This document shows positions 1 through 10,802 of a stretch of 28,570 nucleotides of DNA, piece by piece. Within the stretch, counting starts at the first letter, position 1. The number at the start of each line of letters is the position of its first letter. A program made the translations under genes and the position numbers. The DNA is from Schoenoplectus triqueter (Eukaryota; Streptophyta; Magnoliopsida; Poales; Cyperaceae): NCBI GenBank assembly GCA_964058805.1, contig CAXKVV010001472.1:1-28570 (forward strand), written 5' to 3'. The notes below the pieces were generated by a model. The model was given only the letters and a program-made list of their open reading frames with translations, had not been told where the DNA came from and did not search any database.

Positions 1-462
1 TATTTTAACCCTTCATTAATGTATTGACTTAGTCAATTTAGAATTTCATTGGCGAGGAAAAATAATTTTTTAAATAATTTTGGCCAAATACTTCAAATAA
101 ATATTCTAACAAATATGCTATGATTTGTGTTATTTCATACGATTATTATTTTTGAAATAATTATGGATTTTTGAATAACAAATTATCTTGCTTTTATTAA
201 GAATAAACATCATATTTTTCTCCTCGAATATATTGATCGGACTTCTCAAGTATTATGTATATATTTTTTTCCTCAAAAAATATTATGATTGTTCTTAATA
301 AAATCAAGAGATTTTTTTAAATCCATAATTATATCAAAAATAATGATCCTACAAAATAACTCAGGTCATATTATATTTTCTAGAATATTTATTTGAAATA
401 TTTGGCAAAAATTATTTGAAAAACCAATGAAATTCTAAATTAACTAAGTCAATACATTAATG
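1..462. mobile_element. Long palindromic (foldback/MITE-like) element, left part
   Basis: Bases 1 to about 220 are a near-complete inverted copy of about 270 to 462. For instance, CATTAATGTATTGACTTAG near 13 pairs with CTAAGTCAATACATTAATG ending at 462, and GAATTTCATTGG pairs with CCAATGAAATTC. The loop is only about 50 bp. The outer end of the right arm resumes at 1249-1268 after another insertion, because GAAAGGTTAAAAT there mirrors TATTTTAACCCTTC at the window start. The element may begin before base 1, so its ends and target duplication cannot be read. It has no coding capacity. Confidence 0.8.
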
Positions 463-1247
463 CGGTGTTTTTAAATAACTCAGATGTGTCAAACCCAACT
501 CGAGGACCTGTGTTCACACCCCGATTTGTCCCGACCCGAAGCTAAAACCAGGATAACCCGATGACCGGCTAACACATGGTTCAACTACGAGTTGCAGCCA
601 AAGTTTTTCAAAATAACCCGACGTTTACCCATCCCATCCTAAAATCGACCTGATCTGACCCACCTAACCCGTCTAACCCGACCAAAAAAATCCAAAAAAT
701 CCATCCAAAATAAAGTCGTCTAACAATTTATTTGAATTTTTAACAGTTTTTTTTATTTTGTGTCAATTGATTTGATTTTTAAAATAAAACTGAAATATAT
801 ATATATATATATATATATATTCTATTTGAATTTTAACATTTTTTTCAATTTCATATTAGTTTGTCATTTTATTTCAAGCTATATCATTTATTTAAATTTT
901 TTAACATTTCATTTGAACTTCTAGTTATTTCTTTAAAATAAATCTGAAAAAAAATAAAAAAATGAAAATTATTCAAGAATATTAATGCTTATATATTTTG
1001 AATATTTTGAATAATTATTTTATGATTTTTAAAATTTTTGAGAATTCATTTGATTTACTTTTGTATTTAAAAAAAATGATGGTCCAAAAAAACCGGAGCC
1101 GACCCACTCCGCTTCATCGATCTGTCTGACCTATGATTCTAGAATGAATCACAGTCGCACCCTCTCAAAATTAACCCGTCCCGACATAACCCCTAACTCG
1201 CCCGAGTTTTAATTGACCCGTCTCGTCATATCTCAAATTTAATACAC
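463..1247. mobile_element. Non-autonomous DNA transposon inserted in the palindromic element
   Basis: This 785-bp block separates the two parts of the palindrome's right arm and is flanked by TACATTAATG at 453-462 and 1248-1257, an 8-10 bp target duplication. The ends are weakly inverted: GGTGTTTTTAAAT on the left and the complement of ATTTAATACAC on the right. Both subterminal regions carry many CCCGACCCG-like motifs, and the middle is AT-rich with a TA microsatellite. The duplication length fits a hAT or Mutator-type element. There is no ORF. Confidence 0.65.
793..820. repeat. (TA)n microsatellite
   Basis: About 14 TA units inside the inserted element at 463-1247. Confidence 0.9.
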
Positions 1248-1248
1248 T

Positions 1249-1268
1249 ACATTAATGAAAGGTTAAAA
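1249..1268. mobile_element. Outer end of the right arm of the split palindrome
   Basis: ACATTAATGAAAGGTTAAAA is the near-complement of the first 20 bases of the window. It carries the second copy of the target duplication, showing that the block at 463-1247 was inserted later. Confidence 0.65.
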
Positions 1269-1401
1269 TGGGTTGAGGCTCTCCTTCTGGTCCAACAAAT
1301 GCACTTTCGGGCCAGCCGTTGTCTCTCGGATAAACACAATGATGTTTCGGTTGTTTTGATCTTGAAGCATGTGTAACTCCTCCAGTAAGTGAATATCTTT
1401 C
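1252..1401 (-). other. Exon-like open fragment of unknown family
   Basis: Read on the minus strand, a pyrimidine-rich tract ending TTGTAG at 1402-1407 looks like a 3' splice site. It is followed by 49 open codons and a TAA. The predicted peptide includes RYSLTGG, KQPKHHCVYP and GWPESAFVGPEGEPQP, a composition more protein-like than its AT-rich surroundings. A second minus-strand frame is also open for about 40 codons, which weakens the case. The stop lies inside the palindromic element's arm, so the reading frame may have been cut by that insertion. I do not recognise the family. It could be a last exon, a captured gene fragment or chance. Confidence 0.25.
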
Positions 1402-1437
1402 CTACAATTAAATTTTTTTTTTATAAAAAAAAGTACA

Positions 1438-1557
1438 TCCTTATTATGTTAATCTCATGGAGTTAAATGTCATGTCCTCCGCCGTAATGGAAGCGTGTGC
1501 CCGGAGGTGAAAAATATCTCCTTATTGTGTTAATTCTATAGAGTTAAATGTCATGCC
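1438..1557. repeat. Two diverged ~39-bp direct repeats with a GC-richer spacer
   Basis: TCCTTATTATGTTAATCTC... (1438-1477) recurs as TCCTTATTGTGTTAATTCT... (1519-1557), ending GAGTTAAATGTCATG in both. The spacer carries a small inverted pair, CCTCCG/CGGAGG. No function was recognised. Confidence 0.7.
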
Positions 1558-1558
1558 A

Positions 1559-2809
1559 TGCCTAAGGTCTGCCTTAAAAGGCTGTGGATTATAAGCATAT
1601 GCCATTTTCGATGACCAAATGAATAAATAAAAAAGCAACGAACATGCTCTTTCATAAATGCGCTTAAATGCTTAGCTTGTTGTTGAAAATAGTATATTTT
1701 GGCTATCAATATCAATATAGGATAATAAAAATATAACATTTTTTCTTTGATGATTTAAATATTATTGATCATAAAAAAAAATTTCAAGACCACAATAAAG
1801 TATATTCAGACTTAATTAAAAAATATTATAAAATTACAATAACTTAAATAGTAGCAGCAAAAAAAAACTGTTCCAGTAATTGTATTATGGATCAGCAGCA
1901 GCAGCAAAAAAAAAAGTTAGATTGGAATTCTTTTTCGGACCATCATATATCGTTCAAAATAAAATTTCGAATGATGCTAGTGCATGAAAAAAAATGCTTT
2001 ACTCATGCTATTATATGTGAATTTTCTTATTTTCCTATTTTTTTTAAAAAAAAAATGGAAATGCATCCATTGCGTAGAGTGGGATTCGGCGGTCAACCAG
2101 CCACGGTTATTGAAATTAGTGTTAATAAAGTTAAATTACATTTCTTTTATTTTTAACTCGTAAATAAAAAAATTATCTGATTGATATTTTATATATGTCA
2201 TGACATATATACACAAAAAATTGCATTATCTCAAGTTCTTTTTTCAGTATTCATCAAAAACTAATAAGATAATTATGTTAAATCATTTTACTAATTCTCT
2301 TATGGATTAAAATTTAAAATTTGTGCCGAAAAAAAATCAAGTGCAAATTAACAATTTTGAATAATTCAAATTTAATAATTGCTAAAAAATTTGATCCATA
2401 GAAAAAAACACTCAATTGTTTTCTCTATTGGAGCTTCTCGCTTAATAGCAATAGAAACTAAGAAAAAAAATTCATATTTTTTAACGCATTGTAATTGAGT
2501 TAATTTCGATATATGATAAGTTCACATTTGTAAGTGTTGAGCACGAATAAAAAAAATAACAAAAAACGGTAGGTGCCGATGATCATGGAAATTACACTTA
2601 AATGTCAGGATGCCAAAAATAGGGCTTTAAATAACAATACTTGTGCATTAACCAAAAGGGTAATATGCAATAACCGAGTATACTTTTGTTAGATATTAGT
2701 GAAACGTGTATTTTAAATTTAAACAATGAAACCGGATGACTAATACAGATATTGAAAATACCACAATTTATATTATAGAACTTGCACTTTTCAACTGACA
2801 GTTCAGTAC
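1559..2809. other. AT-rich intergenic stretch
   Basis: Homopolymer A/T runs, a short CAG run near 1892-1905 and a perfect palindrome at 2190-2211 are the only structures seen. The few short open frames have AT-driven codon content and no recognisable motif. Confidence 0.6.
2190..2211. repeat. 22-bp perfect palindrome
   Basis: ATATATGTCATGACATATAT is its own complement, and one further base pairs on each side. No factor or element boundary is evident. Confidence 0.8.
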
Positions 2810-3245
2810 TATTGGATTTGAGATAATATAGAGCAAGATGCGGCGGTACGAGTGTTTCTTTGAAAATGTGCATCCGTACCTATTTAAGCATATTACCTCT
2901 CTATTTATATACAGAGATGGTATAGAGGCTCAATATCTGTATGAGATACAGTAAACTAAAATAGAGTATTAGAGAAAAAAAAAGGGAGACATCATCCAAG
3001 AGGGAGACAACTCGATTTCTCCATGACGGGAATGAGAACGAGCGTTCTTCGTGTGAGAATAAGAAGCGATCATGATATCTAGGTTGTGGAACAGAGGGAA
3101 TGGCTCGGTTTCGGCTGTGGTCTATCTCCAACAAAATGATTTTTGAAGGCTTACGGTACGTCAGATGTGATTGGAGACGCATGATCAGAAAGGAAAACGT
3201 TTCCGCTGGTAATTCTGAATTCTCTTATCTCCGTTATTTTTAATA
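2810..3245 (+). repeat. 5' LTR of the copia-type element
   Basis: The 436-bp repeat begins TATTGGATTTGAG, which is TGTTGG in the other copy, and ends TTTTTAATA. It matches the 3' LTR along its length with roughly one difference in ten bases, suggesting an old insertion. A possible promoter, CTATTTATATACAGAG, lies near 2900-2915 and is conserved in the other copy. Confidence 0.85.
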
Positions 3246-3246
3246 G

Positions 3247-3260
3247 TGATATCAGAGTCA
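3247..3260 (+). other. Primer binding site (tRNA-iMet type)
   Basis: TGATATCAGAGTCA starts two bases after the 5' LTR and matches the copia consensus TGGTATCAGAGCCA at 12 of 14 positions. Confidence 0.75.
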
Positions 3261-6200
3261 TGAGTGCTCCTTTCCATTTAAAATTTATACCTAAGCTTTG
3301 ATTATGATTTCAGGTTATTTTCATTTGATTTGTGGTCTCAATTTCATGATTGTTTGAGAGAATTCGTGAAAATTCTAATCGGTATTTAGAACAGATAGAT
3401 TTTTAAACTGTCTGATATTGTGACGCGATTTTGATATTTTTATGTTATCCAAATGATTTAGAGTTATTCATAACTATTGTAGAAATCACAATAAGCTTTT
3501 CAAAAAAATCAATGAAATCATTGATGGGATAAGCAGAGTGAATGTTATGATAGTCGCAAGTAGAAGGTATCATTCTGTCAGAGTTCTAAAACGAGTGACT
3601 TTTCTATAGTGTGGACTAATTTTATCCCATTTGGTAATTTAAAATTATATAAAATTTTAATGAATTATAAACACTTTGAGATCTATCCAGAAAGTCTAAG
3701 AATATAAATTTTGAATTTACGACTAAAAATTTATGAGCGTCGTAAGAAAGGTGATTTTGACATATTGTCAGAACAGGGTGATTGATTTTCTTATTTTATA
3801 TAATATTTTTGATATTTCTAATTCTTTATAAATTTTATGGTTCTTATGGTTAGAAACATCTATAAGAGAGCTTTCCAAATATAGTTGAATCATATTATTT
3901 AGTTAAAATATGAAGGAGATATGATTTTTTCCAAATCAGATTATCGGCTGATGGGTTGTCTGCTATTAGTTATGGAATTTTGACAAGAACTATGATAATC
4001 CCTTATTTCATGAAATTTTGAGACATAAATTAACAAAAAATTACATCATTAATAATCAAATATGGTTTAATACATATCTAATTAATAAATTAAGAATTGT
4101 TTACTAGTATCTTACCATAACTTAACCAAATATAGATGATTGACAATATGTACGGTATTGTCTCATGTAGTTCTATAACGTATTTTTGATGATACTATGA
4201 TAGAAATTATAGCACAATTATATGTGACTATTATTTTTGTATGATATATACTTATTGGGTGAATATAAATTGATAGACTGGTAAGTCTTATTCATATTAT
4301 GATATTTTGCTTCAATTAAATTAATTAAGTGTAATATTATTCGGTTTGCAAGATTTGATTGGGGACATAGTCCTTATTTTGGTTTTATGATCAAAATGAT
4401 GTTATATTTAGATTAATTAGGATTGTATAGCAAAATTATTAAAAATACTAATTGTGCTTGTCTCTATATGAACTGATGGATTGGAGTTAATTTGAGTTAA
4501 TCATTGATCTTATTTGAATATGAATTAATGGATATAAATGATGTCGAGCATCATAATATTTTAATATCTTATAAAAATCGTGATATGACGCATCAACTTC
4601 TAAAGAATTAGAAGTTAATAGATTTGTGTATATATACGCACATTCTAGCTTAAAACTCTAATATGCAGATGTAATTAAGTGTCATTTTAATTATATTGAG
4701 ATAATATGAGCTGGATAATTTATTTAAACTAATCCTAAATATATTTTATATATATTCTGAGTTTATAATATCTGAATGGTACAATAAGATATGTGCTACG
4801 TTATCAAGGTAAAAATATATATTTTTGCTTGATAATAGTATTATTTGTTGATTGAGAAAAAAATAAAATATTTACTCTTTTACTTTTGAAGATAGAGTAA
4901 ATAAAATATTTTCTTATATTGGAGATAGAGTATAACTTTCTTTATTGGAGATAGAGCAAGTAGCATGTTAAAAGATTTGTACTAGCTATCTCATTTGAAA
5001 GATTAAGTACGTGACATAATATGTGGTTATATTATAAAAATCTTGGTAAGATGGTCATTGTATACAATTGGAAGCTATTATGGTTTAGATGGAGTCGATA
5101 ATAACTTATTATAACAGTTTGACTTGAGAAACATTCTGTGGAGATAATAGACTGAACCAAGAACATTCAGATATTAGATTAGAGACATGATAGCACAGAG
5201 TGAGTTGATCTTTAATTAAGTATGTTCTTGTTGAGGAACTGATGGATATTGAGTGATTAGATGTGAAGAAGTCACTTGATCTGTACTTGTACTTGATAAT
5301 GATCATCATAGATATATGTACTTGAATTTGATAACAAAATTTAATTTATTATTGTTCAAGTAAATGTTAGCACTTATGGTAGTATGTCAATAGACTGAGA
5401 TTGGCTCGCTCATACGAGCAATCACCTCTGGCACTTTAGAAGTGAGTAGAGATGAGATTTAGTTAAACTAGCAACACTTTGGAAGTGTGCTGAGTTTAAT
5501 ACTTAATGTCGCCTCAGATTGAGCTGAGATGTGACTGTCATTGATGGTCGACATGAATTGTATCCCATAATTCATGAAGTTTATAGAGAGCCGAGGTGAG
5601 AGTTATCTATGACGCTTGAGAAGCGAGCATGTGAGGACACCCAAATTAGTTACATTGGAAGCGCATTGCACCATGGGCATTTAGTTTGTGACTAGATCTA
5701 AACTCGTACGGTGCTTATTTTATAGACATACGTTTGCTATAGAGCAGATTATTCACCGTAGCATGCATTTCATACTGCATGTGCTTAGGCGACACAGAAA
5801 AATGAGTTGAGTGACCTGAAGGTCAAAGATCCCCATCTCCTCATTGTGTGAATTCCTAATTATGTACCCTTATGGATATTTGACTATGTCATGAGGAAAA
5901 ATATCAATGTTTCTACTTTAATGTGCTACATATGACCATGAATGATTCGGTCTACCGGGATATTACTAGGAAATTAGTTGATTCTGATTCGAGTGACATG
6001 AGAACGAAAGGGAATGTTGATTGATTTGCATCTTGACTTACTTGTATTCACGGATCTGTCAGTTATGTTATGTGGACAGATATTGAGAATACATGTGATG
6101 TCGAGAGGGAAGAGATATGTTTCTCGAGTGATCGAAAATGCCTGCAATATCATGAGCGTAGGGTATGAGATACATATATTATTATTATTTTAAAGGGAAT

Positions 6201-6315
6201 GACTCTAGACTGACTTTAAAAAGTTTGGTCTATGAGCTCTCGAATTGCGGGTGTATCGCTAGTCGCACGACCTATTTGTCAATATGAAGACTCTTGATTT
6301 TCGTCAATAGACTCC
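3261..6315 (+). other. Non-coding interior of the LTR element
   Basis: About 3 kb between primer site and polypurine tract contains no long ORF and none of the integrase, reverse transcriptase or RNase H motifs I looked for. Around 4886-4956 the phrase TTGRAGATAGAG occurs three times at spacings of 33 and 26 bp. The part from about 5350 to 6320 is less AT-rich than the rest. This resembles ORF-less (LARD-like) plant elements, though it is shorter than classic LARDs. Confidence 0.7.
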
Positions 6316-6325
6316 AAGAGGGAGA
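6316..6325 (+). other. Polypurine tract
   Basis: AAGAGGGAGA lies one base before the TG that opens the 3' LTR, the expected place for the plus-strand primer. Confidence 0.8.
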
Positions 6326-6326
6326 T

Positions 6327-6800
6327 TGTTGGATTTGAGATAATATAGGGCCATATGCAGTCCTGTATGAGTGTTTCCTTGAAAAGATGCATCTGCACCT
6401 ATTCAAGCATATTACCTCTCTATTTATATACAGAGGTGGTATAGAGGCTCATTATCTGTATGAGATACAATAGACTAAAATAGAGAGTATTAGAGAAAAA
6501 AAAGGAGACACCATCGAAGAGGGAGATAACTCGATTTCTCCATGACGATTGACGGGAGTGAGAACGAGCGGTTTCCATGCGAGAATAAGAAGAGATCGTG
6601 ACATTTAGGTTATGGAACAGAGGGATAGACTCGGTTTCGGCCGCGGTCTATCTCCAAAAAAATGATTTTCAAAGGCTTACGGTGCAGGAGATACAATATA
6701 AGAGCTTACGGTACGTCAGATGTGATTGGAGACGCATGATCAGAAAGGAAAACGCTTCCGTTGATAATTCTGAATTCCCTTATCACCGTTATTTCTAACA
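6327..6800 (+). repeat. 3' LTR of the copia-type element
   Basis: The 474-bp repeat runs TGTTGGATTTGAG to TTTCTAACA. Relative to the 5' LTR it has a 29-bp internal duplication (GCTTACGGT at 6675-6683 and again at 6704-6712) and a short insertion near 6545. It retains the same TATATACAGAG segment. Confidence 0.87.
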
Positions 6801-9800
6801 CGTATAAAATCTGCAAGCAGTTGTTACTTGCATGTCTATAAGATAATATTCGAATGGGACCAATTATCTTATTTATTTTGTCCATATTAATAAGCACACA
6901 ATCGAATCGTTATCATATTTTTATTTTATTTTATACAGTTACGAGGGCCTTGTTGCTCCTAGTCCTATCACGATCTTTGTTATCTCCAAGTTTTGATGAG
7001 AAGTTCCAAATCTCTGTTGTCAATTTAATCAATTGAGGCGGTTTTCTTACTTCTACGCATCATTTTGTTTCTTTAATATATCATACGAAACAAGAAACTT
7101 TAGACAATTTTTTTGTCAGAATCTTCTGAACTGTGTAATAACTACAGTTGATTAAATTGGAATAAATTTGTCAGCGCATGCACAATAGGTGATGATTGAT
7201 GACTTTTATTTTATTTCATTAATTTTACTATTAGTTGTCCTGTATATTGTCTGGATCACAATGACAATTTCATCATTCAAGGGACATTGACAGAGTCTAC
7301 TGTTTATTAATTGTTCTTATATTATATTGAATATAATTAAGAATTAGTTAGTTAATTTATAATGTAAATAATAATCAAATATATTGATATTTCTACGAAG
7401 AATATAAAGAACTATAAAATTAAGTAAAAATATTAAATAATATATCGTGTTGTCTTTACTATATATTATTTTGCAGAATAATTAGCGCAGAGAATTAGCA
7501 TGATGGCTACGTCACGTGCATGGATCCCACCGTTTAATAATTAATCGCCAATTTGCCCTGATTTTTTCAACAACTATTTATTTTACATGGTTAAGCATTA
7601 TATAAGAAATAAAAATGAGATGTTGACACATGCATGTCAGCATGGAGCGGGTCGCACAGTTGCACCGGGCCGGAGTTATCATTAATGATTCACCACACGA
7701 ATTAATCCACCATATATAGTCTATGTGTGTGATGCAACGAGAATCCTTGACTGTGCGTGTCTCATTGTCTGTCGTTGAAAACATAATAATCTATTTGTTT
7801 CAAGTTTCAACAAATCCAGCTACACCAAACAACCGATTGATTGATTGATTGATTTCATCACCATCATCCCTCCAGCTAATCATTAATCTATAATTAAAGC
7901 AGTAATAATATTGAGAAGAGGTGAAGATGTAGCCAAATATGATGTATCAACATATTGGATCAATATTTTAAGGAGCGTCAGGGTCAGACCATTAGTCCAT
8001 TATCAACTATACAAATATAAAATATTTATAGTGTTATATAGACTTAGTTCAGTTGGGACTTTGGGACTTGGGAGGGAGTTGGGTTTGGCGATTTGGTGAT
8101 GTAAAGTCCAGTCGGAGACCGTTAGCAATCAATCTCTTGTGAGGCTGGCTGTGACTGTGAGATGGGCCCATGGGAGATGACTGGGTGGGGACCACTGGGC
8201 CAGTGAGATGGACGAATGTGAGTTTGTGACCACCTGGTCAAAGCATTTATTAGCTTAGCTAGGTGGACATATTATTCTCATCTCATCTCATCTGTGCCCT
8301 GTGCTGTGGCTTACATTATTACATTAAGTGGGTCAATAAATGAAATTAATGCCATGCTGGGACAAGTATAGACGCCAAACCAAATCTCTTGACACTTGAC
8401 ACGCGTAATGTTTTTTTAATAATTAATTAATTAATTAATACGCTGAAGATAATTAAATTAAACCAGCAGATGGAGTATTAATATTATACATATGTAACTG
8501 GGTTAAACTCCCTGGCGTAACTCAAAATTTAACTAGTTTTTTTCTGATGTGAAAAGTCATTTGGTTATGCATGCATGCACCGTCCAATGAACAATTAAAG
8601 ACGCGCGGTTGTTGAATTATCAGCATCCTTGTCAGGTTAGACCAATCGTCCAATCATTAATCTCAATCGTTCATTTTTTTCTCATTATATTTTATCACTC
8701 TTATATTATGTATTATTAATACATAATATATATATATATATATATATATAATATGATAATGAGAAACGACCAAGAGAACTTTCTTGCTACTTTATCATTT
8801 TGTTAACTGGAATTTCATTTCAATTGAATTATTTTATTCTTTAGTTTACTTTAATTATAACGTCTGAATCCAAGAACGTCCCGATCCCGTATTGAAGTAC
8901 AAACTTAATTATTCTTAGCAACACCAACTAGTCTTAAAATACAAATTTATTTAAACCCAATTTGTTCACATAGGAATAATGGATCGTCTCCCACGCAAAA
9001 CCAGGGAGCCAACACTTTATTTTTGTTCAGTGCAAAATAAAATTTGTTTGTGAACTCAATTCATGTAGGAGTCCACTAATTTTGCTAGATGATTCAGTAA
9101 GTTAACAACACGGATGTATCATTTAAAAAATTGTATGTATAATATTTTGAAATAAAGATTTTTTTTTTATATATAGCTACTTACTACATATACGGGGAAA
9201 ATGAGATAGTTAATTTATATATTGACAATAATTAATTTTGCTAACGGCAACAAATGATTTAATGATTATTTTAAAAAAATTGTACACGTGCTCATCAGTC
9301 ATCATGATTTTAAGTCATTTAATATATTTATTATAACATGCAAGAGCATATATAGGAACAGATTTAAGAATAATTTGTAGAAACAATTATTTCCGGTCTC
9401 TGTCAAAACAAATGTACAAATTACGTAGGTAGCTTTTATGAATTTTCCAAATAATCCAAATGGCTATGTTAATACTCATATCACATGTCAATTGGTGATA
9501 TGAATCCATATTTCCAGTTTCAAAGTCTAGACAGTCTATCCGAACAACTTAACATTATCTTTATAGATAAATTTTCTTGTGGATCAAATTTAAAACATTT
9601 TTAGACAATTATTATAGAATCTTTCTGATATATAATCATTATGAACGATCCAAAAGAAATTATTTTCTCAGCTTCTAACTGTGGAGTTTCAGATCTATGT
9701 GCTATATATTGTGCCGAGACCTAGAAGTTATTAGAGTTTTTGCTTCAAATCTTCAAAAACGTTGATTTAATTAGCCTCAAATCCACTCAATTATTAGATA

Positions 9801-9827
9801 AGTTGAGTGGATCTAATGCAATTTGTT
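6801..9827. other. Intergenic stretch with short repeats only
   Basis: No gene was recognised. The part from about 7480 to 8400 is richer in GC than its surroundings and holds a G-box core CACGTG (7513-7518) and a palindromic ATGGGCCCAT (8162-8171). Both are common in plant promoters, but no adjacent ORF explains them. A (GATT)n run lies at 7834-7855. The rest is AT-rich. Confidence 0.55.
8704..8752. repeat. Palindrome plus (TA)n microsatellite
   Basis: TATTATGTATTA and TAATACATAATA are perfect 12-bp arms around one base, followed by a run of TA units. Flanking CGTTCATTTTTTTCTCATTA and TAATGAGAAACG are also roughly inverted, so this may be the centre of a small MITE. Confidence 0.7.
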
Positions 9828-9873
9828 CATGTTATATATAGATCGGTGACTGCTTAGATGCGTCGCAAGTGAT
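9828..9873. repeat. Left copy of a diverged ~46-bp direct repeat
   Basis: CATGTTATATATAGATCGGT... through GCGTCGCAAG recurs at 10662-10708 with a handful of substitutions. The pair brackets the CACTA-end segment. Confidence 0.8.
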
Positions 9874-9875
9874 TC

Positions 9876-10052
9876 AAGTGTGGGGTTGAAATTGTGAGAT
9901 TGGATTTTGGTTTTGAGGTTTGGTTTTGAAATTGAAATTGTTGAGTTGGGTTTAAAAGGGTTTTGTGCGAATGAAATTGGGAAATTATTGGGTTAGTTTG
10001 GGTTTATGTGAATGAAAATTGGAAATTTGGTTTAATTGTGAAATTAATTATA
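9876..10052. repeat. Nearly cytosine-free GT/A-rich low-complexity block
   Basis: Across 177 bases the plus strand carries a single C (9968), while G is common in units such as TTGAAATTG, TTTGGG and TTTTGAGG. The pattern suggests slippage-expanded degenerate repeats rather than coding sequence. Confidence 0.75.
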
Positions 10053-10394
10053 CATAGTCAAATTTGTTGGTTTTTCAATATGTAGTTATGTACTAATCAT
10101 TTTATTTTTTCAGAGCATCAAAAACTTCAATCCTTTGACACCGACCGAGTACGAGAAAGTAAAATAACTTTTGTTGAGTTTGTGATTTCCTTATTTTGAC
10201 ATTTTTTATCATTTAGTTTTAATATTTTGTAAATATTTATTATATTTTGTTGTATTATGTAGTATTATGCGTGTATGTTAGATAAATTAGTTAATTATAT
10301 GTAGTTAATTAGTAATTAAATATAGTTATTATTTTATTTATGAAAATGCATGTGATGAAAAAAATATATATGACTAGCATATATGGGCTAGTCA

Positions 10395-10661
10395 CAAAAA
10401 AAAACAAATTAAAAAAAAATATTTACATCGGTTCTCATGGAAAAACCGCTGTAATAAGAGATTTTTACATCGATTTTTTATTTAAAAACAACTGTAAATA
10501 GAGGTTTACAACAAATTTTCTATGAGAACCGTTGTAAATGTTTTGCAACGGTTTTTAACGAAAACACTATTAAATTTTACTGCGCTCCTAATAATAGCGG
10601 TTGTATAACCGCTCCTAACTGGGGGAAATAACCGCCGTAAAACCTCTTTTGTGGTGTAGTG
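10395..10661. mobile_element. Terminal and subterminal region of a CACTA (EnSpm) transposon
   Basis: Read on the minus strand, the element starts CACTACACCACAAAAGAG at 10661, the signature terminal inverted repeat of plant CACTA elements. The next 250 bp carry many short subterminal repeats around AACCGTTGTAAA, AACCGATGTAAA and GAGAACCG in both orientations, as expected for transposase binding sites. The opposite CACTA end was not found to the left, so the copy is truncated or its other end has decayed. No transposase is encoded here. Confidence 0.85.
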
Positions 10662-10708
10662 CATGTTATATATAGATCAGTGACTGTTCAGATGCGTCAC
10701 AAGGGATC
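10662..10708. repeat. Right copy of the diverged direct repeat
   Basis: CATGTTATATATAGATCAGT... begins at the base after the CACTA terminus and matches 9828-9873 with several substitutions. Confidence 0.8.
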
Positions 10709-10802
10709 GCCGTTCAAACCCCTTAATTTTTATCTTTATTTTTGGGAATATAAAGACATATACCCAAGAAAGGCGAAAGTGAGGGAAGTACAAAGGCATT
10801 TG

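Larger units (their letters stand above)
2810..6800 (+). mobile_element. Non-autonomous copia-type LTR retrotransposon
   Basis: Two similar terminal blocks (2810-3245 and 6327-6800) face the same way around a 3.08-kb interior. A primer binding site resembling the initiator-Met tRNA complement follows the first block (3247-3260). A polypurine tract, AAGAGGGAGA, ends one base before the second. The second LTR begins TGTTGG and ends CTAACA, the usual copia pattern. No gag-pol polyprotein frame is present on either strand, so the element could only have moved with enzymes from another element. The flanking five bases (AGTAC and CGTAT) agree at three positions only, so no clean target duplication survives. 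Confidence 0.85.

Noticed and set aside
1887..2156. 89-codon frame starting MDQQQQQKKK
   Set aside because: The start is a CAG/A-run low-complexity tract and the rest is AT-driven, with no domain.
2901..3182. 93-codon minus-strand frame, and a similar one near 6598-6798
   Set aside because: Both lie in the LTRs and reflect repeated non-coding sequence.
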